Positions 10,229 through 20,454 of a stretch of DNA of 64,000 nt are shown here, piece by piece. The stretch comes from Sporothrix humicola (Eukaryota; Ascomycota; Sordariomycetes; Ophiostomatales; Ophiostomataceae). How positions within the stretch are numbered: position 1 is the stretch's first letter; every line of letters starts with the position of its first letter. Under the pieces are notes generated by a model. It did no database searches. It was not told where the DNA came from and saw only the letters and a program-made list of their open reading frames with translations. A program made the translations under genes and the position numbers. The stretch covers positions 62,001 through 126,000 of the forward strand of contig WNYE01000033.1 of assembly GCA_021396245.1 (NCBI GenBank), given 5' to 3'.

Positions 10229-10798
10229 TAGGACGCTAGTTGCTTGTTGTTACGGTTGACCAGTTAGATGGGGTTATATAGAAAGGCCCACAAACAGCCT
10301 GTCGCAAAATATGTGCCACCCACTTACACCCAAATAGGAAATGTCGTAAAACACACATTGAACAACACGATCTTGACCTTTTCCAATCATCGTCGCTGGA
10401 AATATGCAATTAGAGAAACCAGTGACAAGTACCGCTGCAAAGAGCCGACGTTCAGATTTTGTCAACAAATATGGCATTCTCCCTCAATTTACACGGTCTA
10501 TCGGCACTTACTCTGGTGGATTTACCCACTGAATTGACACTGATACAAAGAGGCAATATGAAGGCTGAACAAACAAGAAAGAGGGGTTCCCATGAAGTTT
10601 CTTCCTTTAACCTGCTTCTTTTCTTGTTGCCTTCAACTTTAGCAAAGGTATATTTCCTGCTCAGACATCGTGTCTGTCCTTTCTCGCATCTGCAATTGTA
10701 AAATCTCGTAGTCCGTAGCCTCATTCTGTGGTTCAACAATCACCAGCGCCAGTGAATTCAAGTTTGAATTTCTCAACATTTTCAGCAAACACGCCAAA
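10229..10798. other. Intergenic between tRNA-Gly and DUF8021 gene
   Basis: This 570-bp stretch is the promoter side of the gene at 10799. The first bases duplicate eight bases of the tRNA 5' end (GGACGCTA at 10223-10230 and 10231-10238). The remainder is AT-rich with no supported gene. Confidence 0.5.
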
Positions 10799-11578
10799 AT
10801 GATCAACGCCAAGATTTTGGCTGTCTCTCTCCTTGGCCTGGCCGGCCACGCCGCTGCCGAGTGTTCCCGCGACGCGCTGTTTGCGGCGGCCGACGCCTAC
10901 ATGGCGGCCCAGGTGGCGGGCGCGGTCGCGGGGTCTGCGTTCCAGAAGCTACTGGACCCGGCCGTGACCTACCGGCAGAACAACAAGGCGTCGGACGCCA
11001 CCGCAAGCATCCTGGGCAAGGCGCTGAAACTCGACCACAACCGCACGATCGCCGACACGACGCAGTGCGCCTCGTACACGGAACTTGTGTCGACGGCGGG
11101 TCCTTATGTGGTTGGCACGCAGCTGCGCCACTCCGACGATGCCTCTGTGATCAAGGCCGTCGACATCATCGTCGCCACGACGGGTGACTGGGCGTTCAAC
11201 GCCAAGCAGACGCTGCAGTACATTTCGACCGAGGACTGGGGGACGCTGGCGGACGCTGACCGCAGTCCCAGGGCCCTCCTCCAAGCGGCCGGCGACGCCT
11301 ACCTCGACATGTGGAGCAACTCCAGCGCGATCAACGCCGTCCCCTGGGGCACGCCGTGCGCGCGCACCGAGGGGTCGATGCACGTGTCGCCGTCGTGCAA
11401 GTCGGGCGCCCCCACCACAGGATCGGCGGCGGGCAAGAACACGGACCGCCGGTATGTGATTGACGAGACGGTGGGCTCGTGCAACATTTTCTGTGCGTTT
11501 GGCGGGCAGATGCCGGACAGCCACGAGTTCCGGCTGATTGGGGGCAAGCTGCGGCTGGTGCATACGATTACGGTGTGA
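10799..11578 (+). CDS. Secreted DUF8021-family protein
   Basis: This 259-aa single-exon protein belongs to a secreted ascomycete family that I know as DUF8021; the biochemical function is not established. It opens with a signal peptide (MINAKILAVSLLGLAGHAAA) followed by the family start ECSRDALFAAADAYMAAQ. Conserved family landmarks follow in order: TYRQNNK, LKLDHNRTIADTTQCASYTE, PYVVGTQL, a GDWAFNA motif, DAYLDMW, VPWGTPCARTEGS, RRYVIDETVG, and the C-terminal PDSHEFRLIGGKLRLVHTIT. The fold is expected to be of the small SnoaL/NTF2-like kind (inference). A long antisense frame spans most of the gene and is a shadow. The gene has its own promoter and no cluster context. Confidence 0.88.
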   Translation: MINAKILAVSLLGLAGHAAAECSRDALFAAADAYMAAQVAGAVAGSAFQKLLDPAVTYRQNNKASDATASILGKALKLDHNRTIADTTQCASYTELVSTAGPYVVGTQLRHSDDASVIKAVDIIVATTGDWAFNAKQTLQYISTEDWGTLADADRSPRALLQAAGDAYLDMWSNSSAINAVPWGTPCARTEGSMHVSPSCKSGAPTTGSAAGKNTDRRYVIDETVGSCNIFCAFGGQMPDSHEFRLIGGKLRLVHTITV

Positions 11579-12378
11579 TGCGAGGGTGCATAGCAGGCAG
11601 ATAGTAATAGAGGGTATTCTTGGTAGTACTATTGTGAGCGCAGTCTAGACTGGGTAAATAGATGCCAAGTCCGTTCCTGAGTTCTGTGCCGTGTCTGTCT
11701 GACTGTGCTTGTGTTTACTGGCTGGTGTTTGCATTCTATCCCGCCTGTACCGTGTCGTCGGTTGTTGTTTATTGGTGTTCCTGAATTGACGAGAGGGGAA
11801 GAAGAAAATCAGGTACGACATACGACATACGACATACGACATACGACATACGACATACGACATGCGAAATAAGCCCGATAAAAGAGTAAGCACCGCAAAG
11901 GCACGACTCAGGCTGATGTTGTGTGGCGTCGAGAGGGGATATCACCCACCGTAGTAATGACTGAAATAACTGCAACGACCGCATTATGGCTCAAGTCCTG
12001 GCTCAAGTACTGGATGAACTGTTGGCTGATGTTGGCTGATGTCGGTAACTGGTGGATGAACCCTGTTGCTTGTCTGCCGCGTCTTGGCCCGAAGCTTAGG
12101 CCTCGCCAAAGGTGAGAGAAGCAAACCAATTGGGCATCTGCTCTGGCGTACCGGTGGCTAATACCAGCAACAGGGTAGAATGAGGGGAAAGTCGAGCCGC
12201 GGCGGCAGAGATATGACCAGCCCTGGGATCAGATGGGACATGGCAGTGTATGGACTGGGGAGTTCCGTGGAGTGGAGGAGTACTGTGGATGTATTTATTA
12301 TGGGCCGTGGCCATTGATGTGGTCCTCGTCAATGCTTGTCTCGACAAGCAACGCCATCTTCAGTCGCTACCCTCCACC
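11579..12378. other. Intergenic, contains a 7-bp minisatellite
   Basis: This 800-bp stretch lies between the DUF8021 gene and the aldose epimerase gene. Besides the TACGACA repeat (11814-11862) it holds short direct duplications around 11990-12045 (CTGGCTCAAGT and TGTTGGCTGATG). The last 100 bp should be the epimerase promoter. No gene is supported. Confidence 0.5.
11814..11862. repeat. 7-bp tandem repeat, seven perfect copies
   Basis: The unit TACGACA is repeated seven times without interruption in non-coding DNA and is followed by a degenerate eighth unit. It is a probable length-polymorphic minisatellite. Confidence 0.9.
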
Positions 12379-13607
12379 ATGCGCTCCACTTTGTTCCTCG
12401 CCCTGCCTGGCCTGGCCTTGGCCGCCCCTGCTACGGTTGCGGACCCAGCTCCCGCGCCCGGCCCCGCCGCTGACGGCCGCTACACCATCGCGGCGGACGG
12501 CATCAAGGCGCAGTTTATTGCCTACGGCGCCACCCTGACCAACCTCTGGGTCAAGGACCGGCACGGCAACGACACGGACGTGGTCTTAGGATATGACGAC
12601 GCCGCGTACTACCCCAAGGACCCGGGCCACCCGGTCTACAACTCGATCCCGGGCCGCTACGTGTCGCGCATTGGCAACGCCACGTACACACTGGACAACA
12701 CGACCTACAGCACCGAAAAGAACGACGGCGCCAACACGCTGCACAGCGGCACCAACAACTGGTCGTACCGCGTGTGGAATGTGTCCACCGTAACGGCCGA
12801 CAGCATCACGTTCTCGATCTACGACCCGGCCGGCAGCGAGAAGGGCATGCCTGGCGACGTGTGGGCCAATGTGACGTACACGCTGACGGCGGGCCGCATC
12901 GGCATCGTGATGCACGCGAGCGCGGATGCCAGGACCCGTAAGTGGAGTGCGAAGTAGGTAGATGAATATGTCACCAAAGAAAGAAATGCTAATGCTACGC
13001 AGCCCTGATGCTCACCCACCACACGTACTTTAACCTCGACGCCTACAAGAACGCCGCCTCGCCCAAGATCTGGGACCACACGCTGTACCTGCCGTACTCG
13101 CAGCGCTACCTCGAGGCCGACGACGGCGCCGTCCCGACGGGCAAGATCTTGACGGCGGCCCCGGGGGCCGTCAACGACTTTGCCAGCGCCGCCAATTTGT
13201 CACTGGGCCACGCCCAGGCCGACCCCAAGTTCGCCTCCAACTGCGGCGGCGGCGGCCAGTGCGAGGGCTACAACGGCTACTTTTTGGCCGAGAATGTGCC
13301 CACCCCAGACAGCGTGGTGGCCAAGCTGGCGGCCCCCTTCAATGGCATCGCCGCCGAGCTGCGCACCAACCAGCCCGGCATCATGGTCTACACGTGCAAC
13401 TGGATGGACGGGACGGCGTCGCTCAAATCGACGCAGGGTAGCGCCAACGTCACCCAGGTCGGCCGCAGCTCGTGCGTGGCCATTGAGGCGCACGACTACC
13501 CCGACGCGATCAACCACCCCGAGTGGAACCGGACGGCGTACGAGATTGCGGCGCCGTCGGGCAGCCCGTACCTGTGGAACAGCTCGTGGACCTTCAGCAC
13601 GTTCTGA
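12379..13607 (+). CDS. Secreted aldose 1-epimerase (galactose mutarotase-like), two exons
   Basis: Aldose 1-epimerase interconverts alpha and beta anomers of hexoses such as galactose. This copy carries a signal peptide (MRSTLFLALPGLALA), so it should act outside the cell, unlike yeast GAL10 or GALM. Exon 1 is 12379-12937, the intron 12938-13002 (GTAAGT, GCTAAT branch, CAG) and exon 2 13003-13607, giving 387 aa. Splicing rebuilds ARTPLMLTHHTYFNLD, whose second His (His193) is the expected catalytic acid. Glu348 in CVAIEAHDYPDAINHPEWN is the expected catalytic base. Other family motifs are FIAYGATLTNLWVKD, VLGYDD, NSIPGRYVSRIGNATY and TLHSGTNNW. Several N-glycosylation sites are present. Frame and motif continuity across the intron make the model firm. 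Confidence 0.92.
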
Positions 13608-13751
13608 TCATCCGTAGCAGGCAGGCCGGTTGGTAGTGATGGCGATAGAGAAAGCGGAGCAGAGCGGAGCGAGGCAAAGTGAACGTGGTGGCAGTTATTT
13701 CTGTGTCTATGTCTAGTCTTGTGTACTTAATTGAATGTTCTTCCTCACTTC

Positions 13752-14840
13752 CTACTGCAATGATTGAATCTCCTTGATCTCCTGGCGGGTCTGCTCGATG
13801 ATCGTCGCGGCGTCGTCGACGCTCCTCACCAGACCGACGCTCGCCGACACGTATGTCGCCACCCGGCCTTCCGGGCCCCACGCTGCACTTCCTCCAGCCT
13901 TGACGGCCGCGTCGTGTCTTTTCTTCAACTCGTCAAACGACACGCCCGCCTCCTTGTCGGCCCAGCTCTGATTGAGGAGTCCACGCGGGCTGAACTGCTC
14001 GGGCCACCCAAACGTGCCCCGCAAGTGGTTGTACAGGTGCGTCCGCCCCGTATTGGCCGCCCCGTCCGAGGCCCGCACCACCTCCGCCTGGTACGCCGGG
14101 TTGACGCGGGCTTCGGTGGCGGCGAGGAAGCGCGTGCCCATAGCGACGGCGGCTGCGCCAAGACTGAGGGTGGCAGCCGCGCCCCGGCCGTCGGCAATCC
14201 CGCCGGCGCCGACCAGGGGCAGCCTGCCCTCCAAAGCGTCCGCCACTTCAGGGAGGAGCGACATCAACCCTATACCGTCGCTCGTCCGACCATGGCCTCC
14301 TGCCTCGGCGCCTTGGAGGACGAGGGCGTCGGCCGAGGCGGAGGAGGAAGCAGCCTCGACTGCCTCCCTCAAAGTGCCCACCTGTATCCAAACCTGCGTC
14401 CCGGGCGACGCTTTTCGGAGTGCCGCCGTCCACTGGTCCAGCTGCTGCTGGCCGTCGCGGGGGGCAAACAGCCACACCGCGCAGGGGCGGTGCAAGCTGA
14501 CGGCGGAGGTGGCAGACGACAAGTCGCCGTTCCACACCTGGAAGCCGATGCCGATGGGGAGGAGGGATGACGGGGTTGATGACGCCTTTGGCGTCTTCAA
14601 AGGGCTCGCCTGCAGGATCGACTTGGCTTCCGCCAAGTCCTTCCCCGACGACTCGGGCGTCTCCCCAGGCCCGATGAACCCGAGCCCGCCCGCCCGCGCA
14701 ATGGCGACGGCCATCGCAGGGCCGGAGAAGACGCGCATGGGCGCGCCGACCAGAAGTGGCGACGTCGTCCACGGGAACAGCTCGGCCAACCGGGTGCGGT
14801 GCTCGACGGCGCGGCGAGCCGCTTGGAGGGGACGGGACAT
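13752..14840 (-). CDS. Nitronate monooxygenase (2-nitropropane dioxygenase family)
   Basis: A 362-aa FMN-dependent TIM-barrel enzyme that oxidises toxic propionate-3-nitronate or alkyl nitronates. It is single-exon and has no targeting signal, so probably cytosolic. Motifs are in the expected order: N-terminal PLLVGAPMRVFSGPAMA, the strand-helix segment AIARAGGLGFIGPG, the signature GAEAGGHGR (residues 177-185, including the conserved active-site His183), the phosphate-binding VGAGGIADGRG (210-220) and GTRFLATTEAR-like GTRFLAATEAR (235-245). The size is typical for fungal NMO. The gene is convergent with the epimerase gene and only 144 bp separates the stops. Enoyl-ACP reductase II (FabK) shares the fold, but the AGGH motif and fungal context favour NMO. 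Confidence 0.93.
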   Translation of the reverse strand: MSRPLQAARRAVEHRTRLAELFPWTTSPLLVGAPMRVFSGPAMAVAIARAGGLGFIGPGETPESSGKDLAEAKSILQASPLKTPKASSTPSSLLPIGIGFQVWNGDLSSATSAVSLHRPCAVWLFAPRDGQQQLDQWTAALRKASPGTQVWIQVGTLREAVEAASSSASADALVLQGAEAGGHGRTSDGIGLMSLLPEVADALEGRLPLVGAGGIADGRGAAATLSLGAAAVAMGTRFLAATEARVNPAYQAEVVRASDGAANTGRTHLYNHLRGTFGWPEQFSPRGLLNQSWADKEAGVSFDELKKRHDAAVKAGGSAAWGPEGRVATYVSASVGLVRSVDDAATIIEQTRQEIKEIQSLQ

Positions 14841-16158
14841 CTTTCCACGAACGACGACCGCGGAGCACGAAGTGCGGAGTGGGAGGAGGAGTGGACGAGT
14901 GAATCGAAGGTGAGGGAAAGTGGATCCTGACTACCTCCCCTTTAGGAGATGTTGCTGTTTACAGCAGGCGTGGAGATGGCTCGCTATCGCTATCGTGACG
15001 CGGGGTCGAGACGGACTGATACTGACGACGGGCTGGCGTCAATTGCGGCCGAGAGAGGGGAGATGACCGATGCAAGACCGCTGATTCGTGCGGGTGTCGT
15101 TCCGACGAGGCTCTTGTCTCGCTCTCAATCTGGTTGAATTGAGTTGCTGTTACAATGCGCTGCCGTTGCTATCACTTTGCGGACCGACCCTGAATTGACT
15201 TGGGTGTGGATGTCCACTGATAGCATCCCGTGTTTTAGGTGTTTTGGGGTGTGACTTAAGGTGCGCCGTCGACGTCCGGCTGCGGGGGACAGCTTGGCAT
15301 ATGTATGATTTGAAGGGATTGCGAATTAGTGCGCTTGTCCACAAGAATGTCCGCGGAGAAGCGAGTTCCAAAGTAAAAGACAGCCGTTGCGGCGCCGTTA
15401 GACTGATGCACGAGGTGCGAGGAAGTGGTAAAAGGAAAACGGCTACAAAACGGGCAGAGAACGGGGAGAGAACGGCCAACAGTGACCACAAAGAACGATT
15501 GGCATGACGTCGGCATCGGGCGTGTGGACGCTGTGGTGGGAGCACTGGAGCGCGCACTGACGACAGCAATCGATCACTGGGAGACTGGGCTGGGCCCACT
15601 ATGATTGGTAACAACCAGCGTGCTCGACCGTGTTTGGGTGACCCCACCAGACCCGTCTTACAGGACACTAACAGCGCTAAAGCAGCCAACGACAGCCTAA
15701 AGAATTGGCATTATCCAGGCGGATACCAGCCTTCCTTCATGGGAAGTTTCAACGAGTTAACGAGTGACTCTTCACGCCCTTTGGCAGACAACCACTGACA
15801 GCCTGACAGGTCAAACATAAAATAAGCTTGAGCATGATTAGTCTTGTTTTATTTCCTTTTTCGAGTCTGGTCCCTGGATTTCAATCTAAACATCTCCCGT
15901 TTTGGCAGGTTGAAGCGTTGTCCCCTTCTTCTTGACTCACAAAGACAGAAAGACATCGGCGATATCACTCCTGCTGTCAATTGCCTAGAAACCACCTGTA
16001 AAAGTTAACCACCGTTAAATCACCTTTAAATCACCGGCTGTAGCCGACTCCAGAGTGCAGCACCGTTTGTCATCTAAAAGGTGAGGTTCCCCAGACACAA
16101 CACGATTCGTATCAACAGACCTCCTCCACATCAACAGTCCTCCTACCTCCTACTTACC
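14841..16158. other. Intergenic, divergent promoter region
   Basis: This 1.3-kb stretch separates the minus-strand nitronate monooxygenase from the plus-strand PaiB-like gene, so both promoters lie here. The 3' end (about 16090-16158) is C-rich and A-rich as in fungal 5' UTRs. Scattered small frames have no support. Confidence 0.5.
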
Positions 16159-16956
16159 ATGTACCAGCGCAACGAACACGCCATCACCAGCCAGGACGAG
16201 CTGCACCAGCTCGTCCGCGACAATGCCCTGGGCCAGCTCACCACGGCCATCATCGCCGACGGACTCCCCCTGATCCAGTCCACGCACGTTCCGTGGATGC
16301 TCGAAACGGGCGAAGGAAATGGCAAGCTGCTCGGCCACATGGCCAAGGCCAACCCGCAGGTCAAGGCCATGCTCAAGTCCATCGAGGGCACGACACCCGA
16401 AACGCCCGGCGTCTACCCGCTCGACCAGGAGGTCTTGGTGGTCTTCACGTCCAACGTTCAGCACTATGTGACGCCCAAGTTTTACACGGAAACAAAACCT
16501 ACCTCGGGCAAGGTCGTCCCTACCTGGAACTATGCCACTGTCCACGCCCGCGGCAAGGCCACTCTGTATGTTGGCGGCGGCCCGGCCGGCGGCGCATCGA
16601 CCAACGCGGCGGCCGACGCTTTCCTGCAGTACCAGATCGATCTGTTGTCAAAATACGGCGAAAAGGACATTATGGGCTACACTGGAGAAGACGGCAAGGC
16701 CGCCCCGTGGCAAGTGTCCGACGCCCCCGCCCCGTACCTCGACATTATGCGCAAGATGATTGTCGGCATCGCCATTGAGATCACCGACATCGAGGGCAAG
16801 TACAAGATGTCGCAGGAAATGCGCGAGGGCGACCGGCAGGGCGTTGTCGCCGGCTTTGCCTCGCTCAAATCCGACACGGCGGCCGCCATGTCCGCCAAGG
16901 TCGCCCAGAAGAACGAGGAGACGAAAGCCACGAAGGCGGCCAAAGCGGCTGCTTAG
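16159..16956 (+). CDS. PaiB-like FMN-binding split-barrel protein
   Basis: A 265-aa single-exon protein of the FMN-binding negative-regulator family (Bacillus PaiB, Pfam FMN_bind_2). Fungal members are thought to be flavin-binding; their role is not established. The ATG at 16159 follows TACTTACC and starts MYQRNEHAITSQDELHQLVR, the usual first helix. Family landmarks are the GQLTTAIIADGLPLIQSTHVPW strand pair, LLGHMAKANPQ (His-containing flavin loop), VLVVFTSNVQHYVTPKFY, the near-invariant VPTWNYATVHARG, and DIMRKMIVGIAIEITDIEGKYKMSQ followed by R-E-G-DRQGVVAGF. The C-terminus is a short Lys/Ala-rich tail. The closely spaced upstream in-frame codons lack an ATG, so this start is the natural one. 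Confidence 0.9.
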   Translation: MYQRNEHAITSQDELHQLVRDNALGQLTTAIIADGLPLIQSTHVPWMLETGEGNGKLLGHMAKANPQVKAMLKSIEGTTPETPGVYPLDQEVLVVFTSNVQHYVTPKFYTETKPTSGKVVPTWNYATVHARGKATLYVGGGPAGGASTNAAADAFLQYQIDLLSKYGEKDIMGYTGEDGKAAPWQVSDAPAPYLDIMRKMIVGIAIEITDIEGKYKMSQEMREGDRQGVVAGFASLKSDTAAAMSAKVAQKNEETKATKAAKAAA

Positions 16957-17390
16957 GAGAGGGGAAAAGACGTCGGAAAAGGAGCAGTTTAAACACAGCT
17001 CACAATGATACACTTGTACATAATATTAATTCAACATAATACCATTTTGCATTTTCATATACGCTCCAACAAACCGACTCGAGAGAAAATGGTCACTGGC
17101 AGCAACGCCATGTGCAGAAGAGAAGAGTGAAGATCAAGGCAGGACGCCATAAGCAACGATAGTAAAGAAGAAGTATTGTAACAAAAGTCACTTGATGAAC
17201 ACGAAATTCGAACGGGCAACGAAAAGAGATGCTTATTTACTAGGCATCAAAACATCATATGATATCATCGTGAATGTCAGAATACCATCAAATGTTCGCG
17301 AGTAGGCAACAGTTTGCGCACCTTTGGCCCCACTTGGGCAGTGCACTACCCTACTTAAACTAAAGAGCTGGCAATACCCTTCAACAACAA
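16957..17390. other. Intergenic before tRNA-Tyr
   Basis: AT-rich 3' flank of the PaiB-like gene and 5' flank of the tRNA. No further feature is seen. Confidence 0.5.
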
Positions 17391-17480
17391 CTCCTGGTGG
17401 TCTAGTTGGTTTATGGCATCGGACTGTAATTGCACCCAGTTAAAATCCGAGAGTCGGGCGTTCGATTCGCCCCCGGGAGA
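17391..17480 (+). tRNA. tRNA-Tyr (anticodon GUA) with a 15-nt intron
   Basis: The acceptor stem CTCCTGG/CCGGGAG begins with the C1-G72 pair that marks eukaryotic tRNA-Tyr. The anticodon stem is TCGGA/TCCGA and the anticodon GTA lies at 17426-17428. A 15-nt intron (17430-17444) interrupts the loop between positions 37 and 38, where eukaryotic tRNA introns always sit. The T arm is GGGCG-TTCGATT-CGCCC and the discriminator is A. A (TGGTCTAGTTGG) and B (GTTCGATTC) boxes are intact, and a T6 stop follows immediately. Confidence 0.95.
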
Positions 17481-17486
17481 TTTTTT
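17481..17486 (+). terminator. RNA polymerase III terminator of tRNA-Tyr
   Basis: A run of six T residues begins directly after the discriminator base, and further T runs follow downstream. Confidence 0.85.
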
Positions 17487-17799
17487 GTTCTTTTCGACGA
17501 CTTTTTTTGCTCGTTTTTTTTTTCTTTTTTTTATTACAATCAAGACACTTGATCAAGTAGCATTTGTGTTTCTTTTTTGGTATTTTTTTTTTCTTCTTAT
17601 TACTTTCTATTACTTTTTTTTAAAATATTTTCCCAAAAAAACGAAAGTGATGAAAAAATATTGATAAATTGAACGAAGTATTTGAAACAATAGTGATGGT
17701 TAACGTGCTTGATGCGAACACATAATTCTGATGGAATTAGATCGGTCACAACCTTTTCTTTTCTTAACCTCCCTATGTACATATCTGCCTGCTACGCAC
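17487..17799. other. AT-rich spacer after tRNA-Tyr
   Basis: Very T/A-rich 313-bp spacer with several homopolymeric T runs, leading to the 3' end of the convergent dehydrogenase gene. No gene is supported. Confidence 0.5.
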
Positions 17800-18677
17800 C
17801 TATGATGGCGGCGCAACACCAATGGTCATCCCGCCGTCCACGTTCAACACCTGCCCCGTCATCCATTGCGACTCGGGCATGCACAGAAACACAATCGCAC
17901 CCGCAATGTCCGCTGGCTTGCCCAGCCGCGGCCACGGCGTCGCCTGCTGCATGAGGGACCGGATGCTGTCCGTCTCCAAGTTGCCGCGGGCCATTCCTGT
18001 CGCGACGACACCCGGTGCTACGCAGTTGATATTGATTGAGTCCTTGGCGTGGTCCAGCGCGCCCGCCCGCGTCATGTGGTTCACCGACGCTTTGGTGGCA
18101 GAGTAGGCCACCTCGCCGGGGAAGCCCGTGACGCCCGCACACGACGAGACATTGACGATGCGGCCGCGGCTGCCCCAGGCGGCGTCGACTTCTTGCCGCA
18201 AAAACTGGCGTATGGCCAGCCGGTTCATGCGCGCCGTCCCCAGCGTGTTGACGGCCACCATCTTGGCCCACAGGTCCTCGTCTTCGTCGCCAAAGAGCCG
18301 GAACGTGGTCCAGTAGCCGGCGCAGTTGACGACAATGTCGAGGCGCCCAAATGTGGCGACAGCCAGCTCGAATACCTTGTCCACCTGCTTGGTATCGGCA
18401 ATGTCGACGGCCTGGAAAATGGCCTCGCCTCCGGCTGCCTTGACGACTTCCGGGGTCGTCTTGTCGAGGTCGGCCTCGAACCCGCGCGGGTTGGGCTTTT
18501 CCTGCAGGTCGGCGCAGACGATCTTGGCGCCTTTGGCGGCGAGGGAAATGGCCGTCGCGCGGCCCACTAGAAGGTGAGTGTAAATAAGTGAGCATGAGTG
18601 TTATAGGATGCGATTGACGTACTGCCCGACGATGCGCCCGTAATGAGGGCCACCTTTCCTGCTAGTGGTTGTGCCAT
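17800..18677 (-). CDS. Short-chain dehydrogenase/reductase, two exons
   Basis: A classical SDR of 273 aa that should catalyse NAD(P)-dependent oxidoreduction of an unidentified alcohol or ketone. Exon 1 is 18677-18623 (MAQPLAGKVALITGASSG), the intron 18622-18567 (donor GTACGT, acceptor TTCTAG) and exon 2 18566-17800. Splicing restores the cofactor motif TGASSGMG (residues 13-20), which is broken in the genomic frame. Other SDR elements: Asp in the CADLQ position after beta-2, NCAG (NNAG variant, about residues 99-102), IVNVSS serine, and the catalytic pair Tyr173/Lys177 in YSATK. The C-terminus GQVLNVDGGMTIG is standard. There is no targeting signal. The acidic residue after beta-2 suggests NAD preference (inference). 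Confidence 0.9.
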
Positions 18678-19396
18678 GGTGCTTTTTGTGTCTGTGAGTG
18701 ATGTAAACAAAGATGTGAAGATGATGCGCATTGGAAATTTCACACGATTGTCTACGAAATTCCTTTCCTAATAAAGAAGTAGAACCGTACGACTCAGTCC
18801 GCAATACGGAGGACAGACGTCACTGAAATGAAAACTATTACCGCTCTTGTTCTTGCCCCTGACACTGTTCCCATTCTGACAAATGCAATCAACGGCCACG
18901 ATGCGGGCCTTTTCCGAAACGGGGCCTACATTGCCGGTGGCCGTTGAATTTACGCATGCGGGGATGAAGTTTGGAGAAGGGTGAGTTTGGTGACGAGAGA
19001 CGAGTTCGTGCGAAGTTTGTCCGTACTAACCGAGAGCACGTGCTACCGAGACGGTATGTGGACCCTTAGTCCGGCCCTAAGCGTGTAAGTCAGACTGTGT
19101 GTTTAGCGCACAGTCTAACTCGTACAGGATACATCGAGAACAGACGGTTCGTGATGCCACGTTCGTTACTCATCCACAACCAACGGCGTCGAGTCTAAGA
19201 GTAAGAACAGGCAAAACCTTGAATTTTTATAGTTAAACGTATTTAATGGCTTGCTGGCCCACAAAATCTTGGATTTTGTGAATTTAGATCTCTCTGCACA
19301 CATTATCTTCTCTTCTCGCCAACTCTCAACGCAACACTGTCGACAGCGACCGAATCTCACTTTTCCGCAAAACAACCCCACCAACAACTAGTCAAG
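18678..19396. other. Divergent intergenic region between the dehydrogenase and a small frame
   Basis: This 719-bp stretch holds the promoter of the minus-strand SDR. It contains an inverted repeat at 19092-19116 (AGACTGTG and CACAGTCT around a 9-nt loop). The last 100 bp are rich in C and A, as in a 5' UTR leading to the small frame at 19397. No RNA gene could be folded. Confidence 0.45.
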
Positions 19397-19636
19397 ATGG
19401 ATCCCGACTTTGATGACAGGGATCTTGACGAGCCTCAGGCCGACCCTTTCGACTTTGACAGCCACCAGTTCTGCTTCTTGGTCTTCGTTACCTTGTGCAA
19501 CCCCAACATGGTCCTCCAGATCATCGGCCTCCTTGTGGCGCATCTGCCCTGGTGGCCCGAGTGGCTCTTCGACTTCTTCTACGAGCATATTCTCTACCCT
19601 TCTAGGCCTGAGGGCGTCGAAGGAATTCCAAGATGA
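19397..19636 (+). CDS. Possible small protein, acidic head and hydrophobic tail (uncertain)
   Basis: A 79-aa frame starting at an ATG in a good context (GTCAAGATGG) after a CA-rich leader. The first 22 residues are strongly acidic (about nine Asp/Glu, with DPDFDDRDLDEPQ). A Trp/Phe-rich hydrophobic stretch follows (FCFLVFVTLC ... LPWWPEWLFDFFYEHI), and the end is polar. The layout would suit a small membrane-associated protein, but I recognise no family and the opposite strand is open over the same bases. It is listed because the start context and composition stand out from the surrounding non-coding DNA. Confidence 0.3.
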   Translation: MDPDFDDRDLDEPQADPFDFDSHQFCFLVFVTLCNPNMVLQIIGLLVAHLPWWPEWLFDFFYEHILYPSRPEGVEGIPR

Positions 19637-20454
19637 GGCATCAAACGACGTTCTGGGTGAGGTATCAATCAACGATTTACAGACGAAGCCTGCCTTTGGA
19701 CAACCTGGCCATTTGCCACCCTAGCGCAAGGCTGGTAAAAGCTAGCCCTGGAAACAGTGTGGTGCTTATCTAATAGCTTGCGCTCCGTCTTGATGGCTCG
19801 TGTCCGTCCCTGATATGGTCATGGTCATATTTGCGCCACCTACCCTGCATGGACCTGCTGAATGTATGGTTCTTTTGAGCCACTGGACCTGATCTTGTGC
19901 AATGTTGTGAAGTCAAAGCAACTGGGCTCTTCCACTCGGAAGCAAGCCATCATAATTGGCGAAAGCCAATTTTCGATTTTTGCTGAAGTAAAAACGAACA
20001 CTGCACTCGAAGCTGGATACGACGGAGCGCATGTCCCATCAGGTTCAATCAAAACCTCGATATTCAATAATGCCGAAGTCACAAAGAACTGGTTCGTGAT
20101 GAGTTGAAGTGTTGAGTGTTCTACACAGGTTGATGCCAAAGATGAAGATTGGTGACGGGCGGTACCGTTTTCCGACATCCACTAAAGTGGTGTGTATTGA
20201 CAAGTCGAAAAAGTCAACATCGATGCCATCCACACCGAAGTTGGTCCATTTTTGAGCTTGCGACTGGCTTCATTTCTCACCACGGAACTGACATTGACTA
20301 CGAGCTTAGCTCTCCATGCAATTCCCCGCACAAAGATGAACTGAAAGCTTTGCGACAGGAAGATAACACAATAAATAAGAACTTGAAGCCAAGCTGCAAC
20401 TTTGTGCACCCTATTCTACGTCGTACATTGCTTCAATTATCACACATCGACAAT
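19637..20454. other. Intergenic, promoter of the second dehydrogenase
   Basis: This 818-bp stretch has mixed composition. Open frames exist on both strands but without homology. The final 100 bp should contain the promoter and leader of the SDR at 20455. Confidence 0.45.

Noticed and set aside
19092..19116. An 8-bp inverted repeat with a 9-nt loop
   Set aside because: It could fold as a hairpin, but nothing links it to a terminator or RNA gene in this eukaryotic setting; too short to call a feature.
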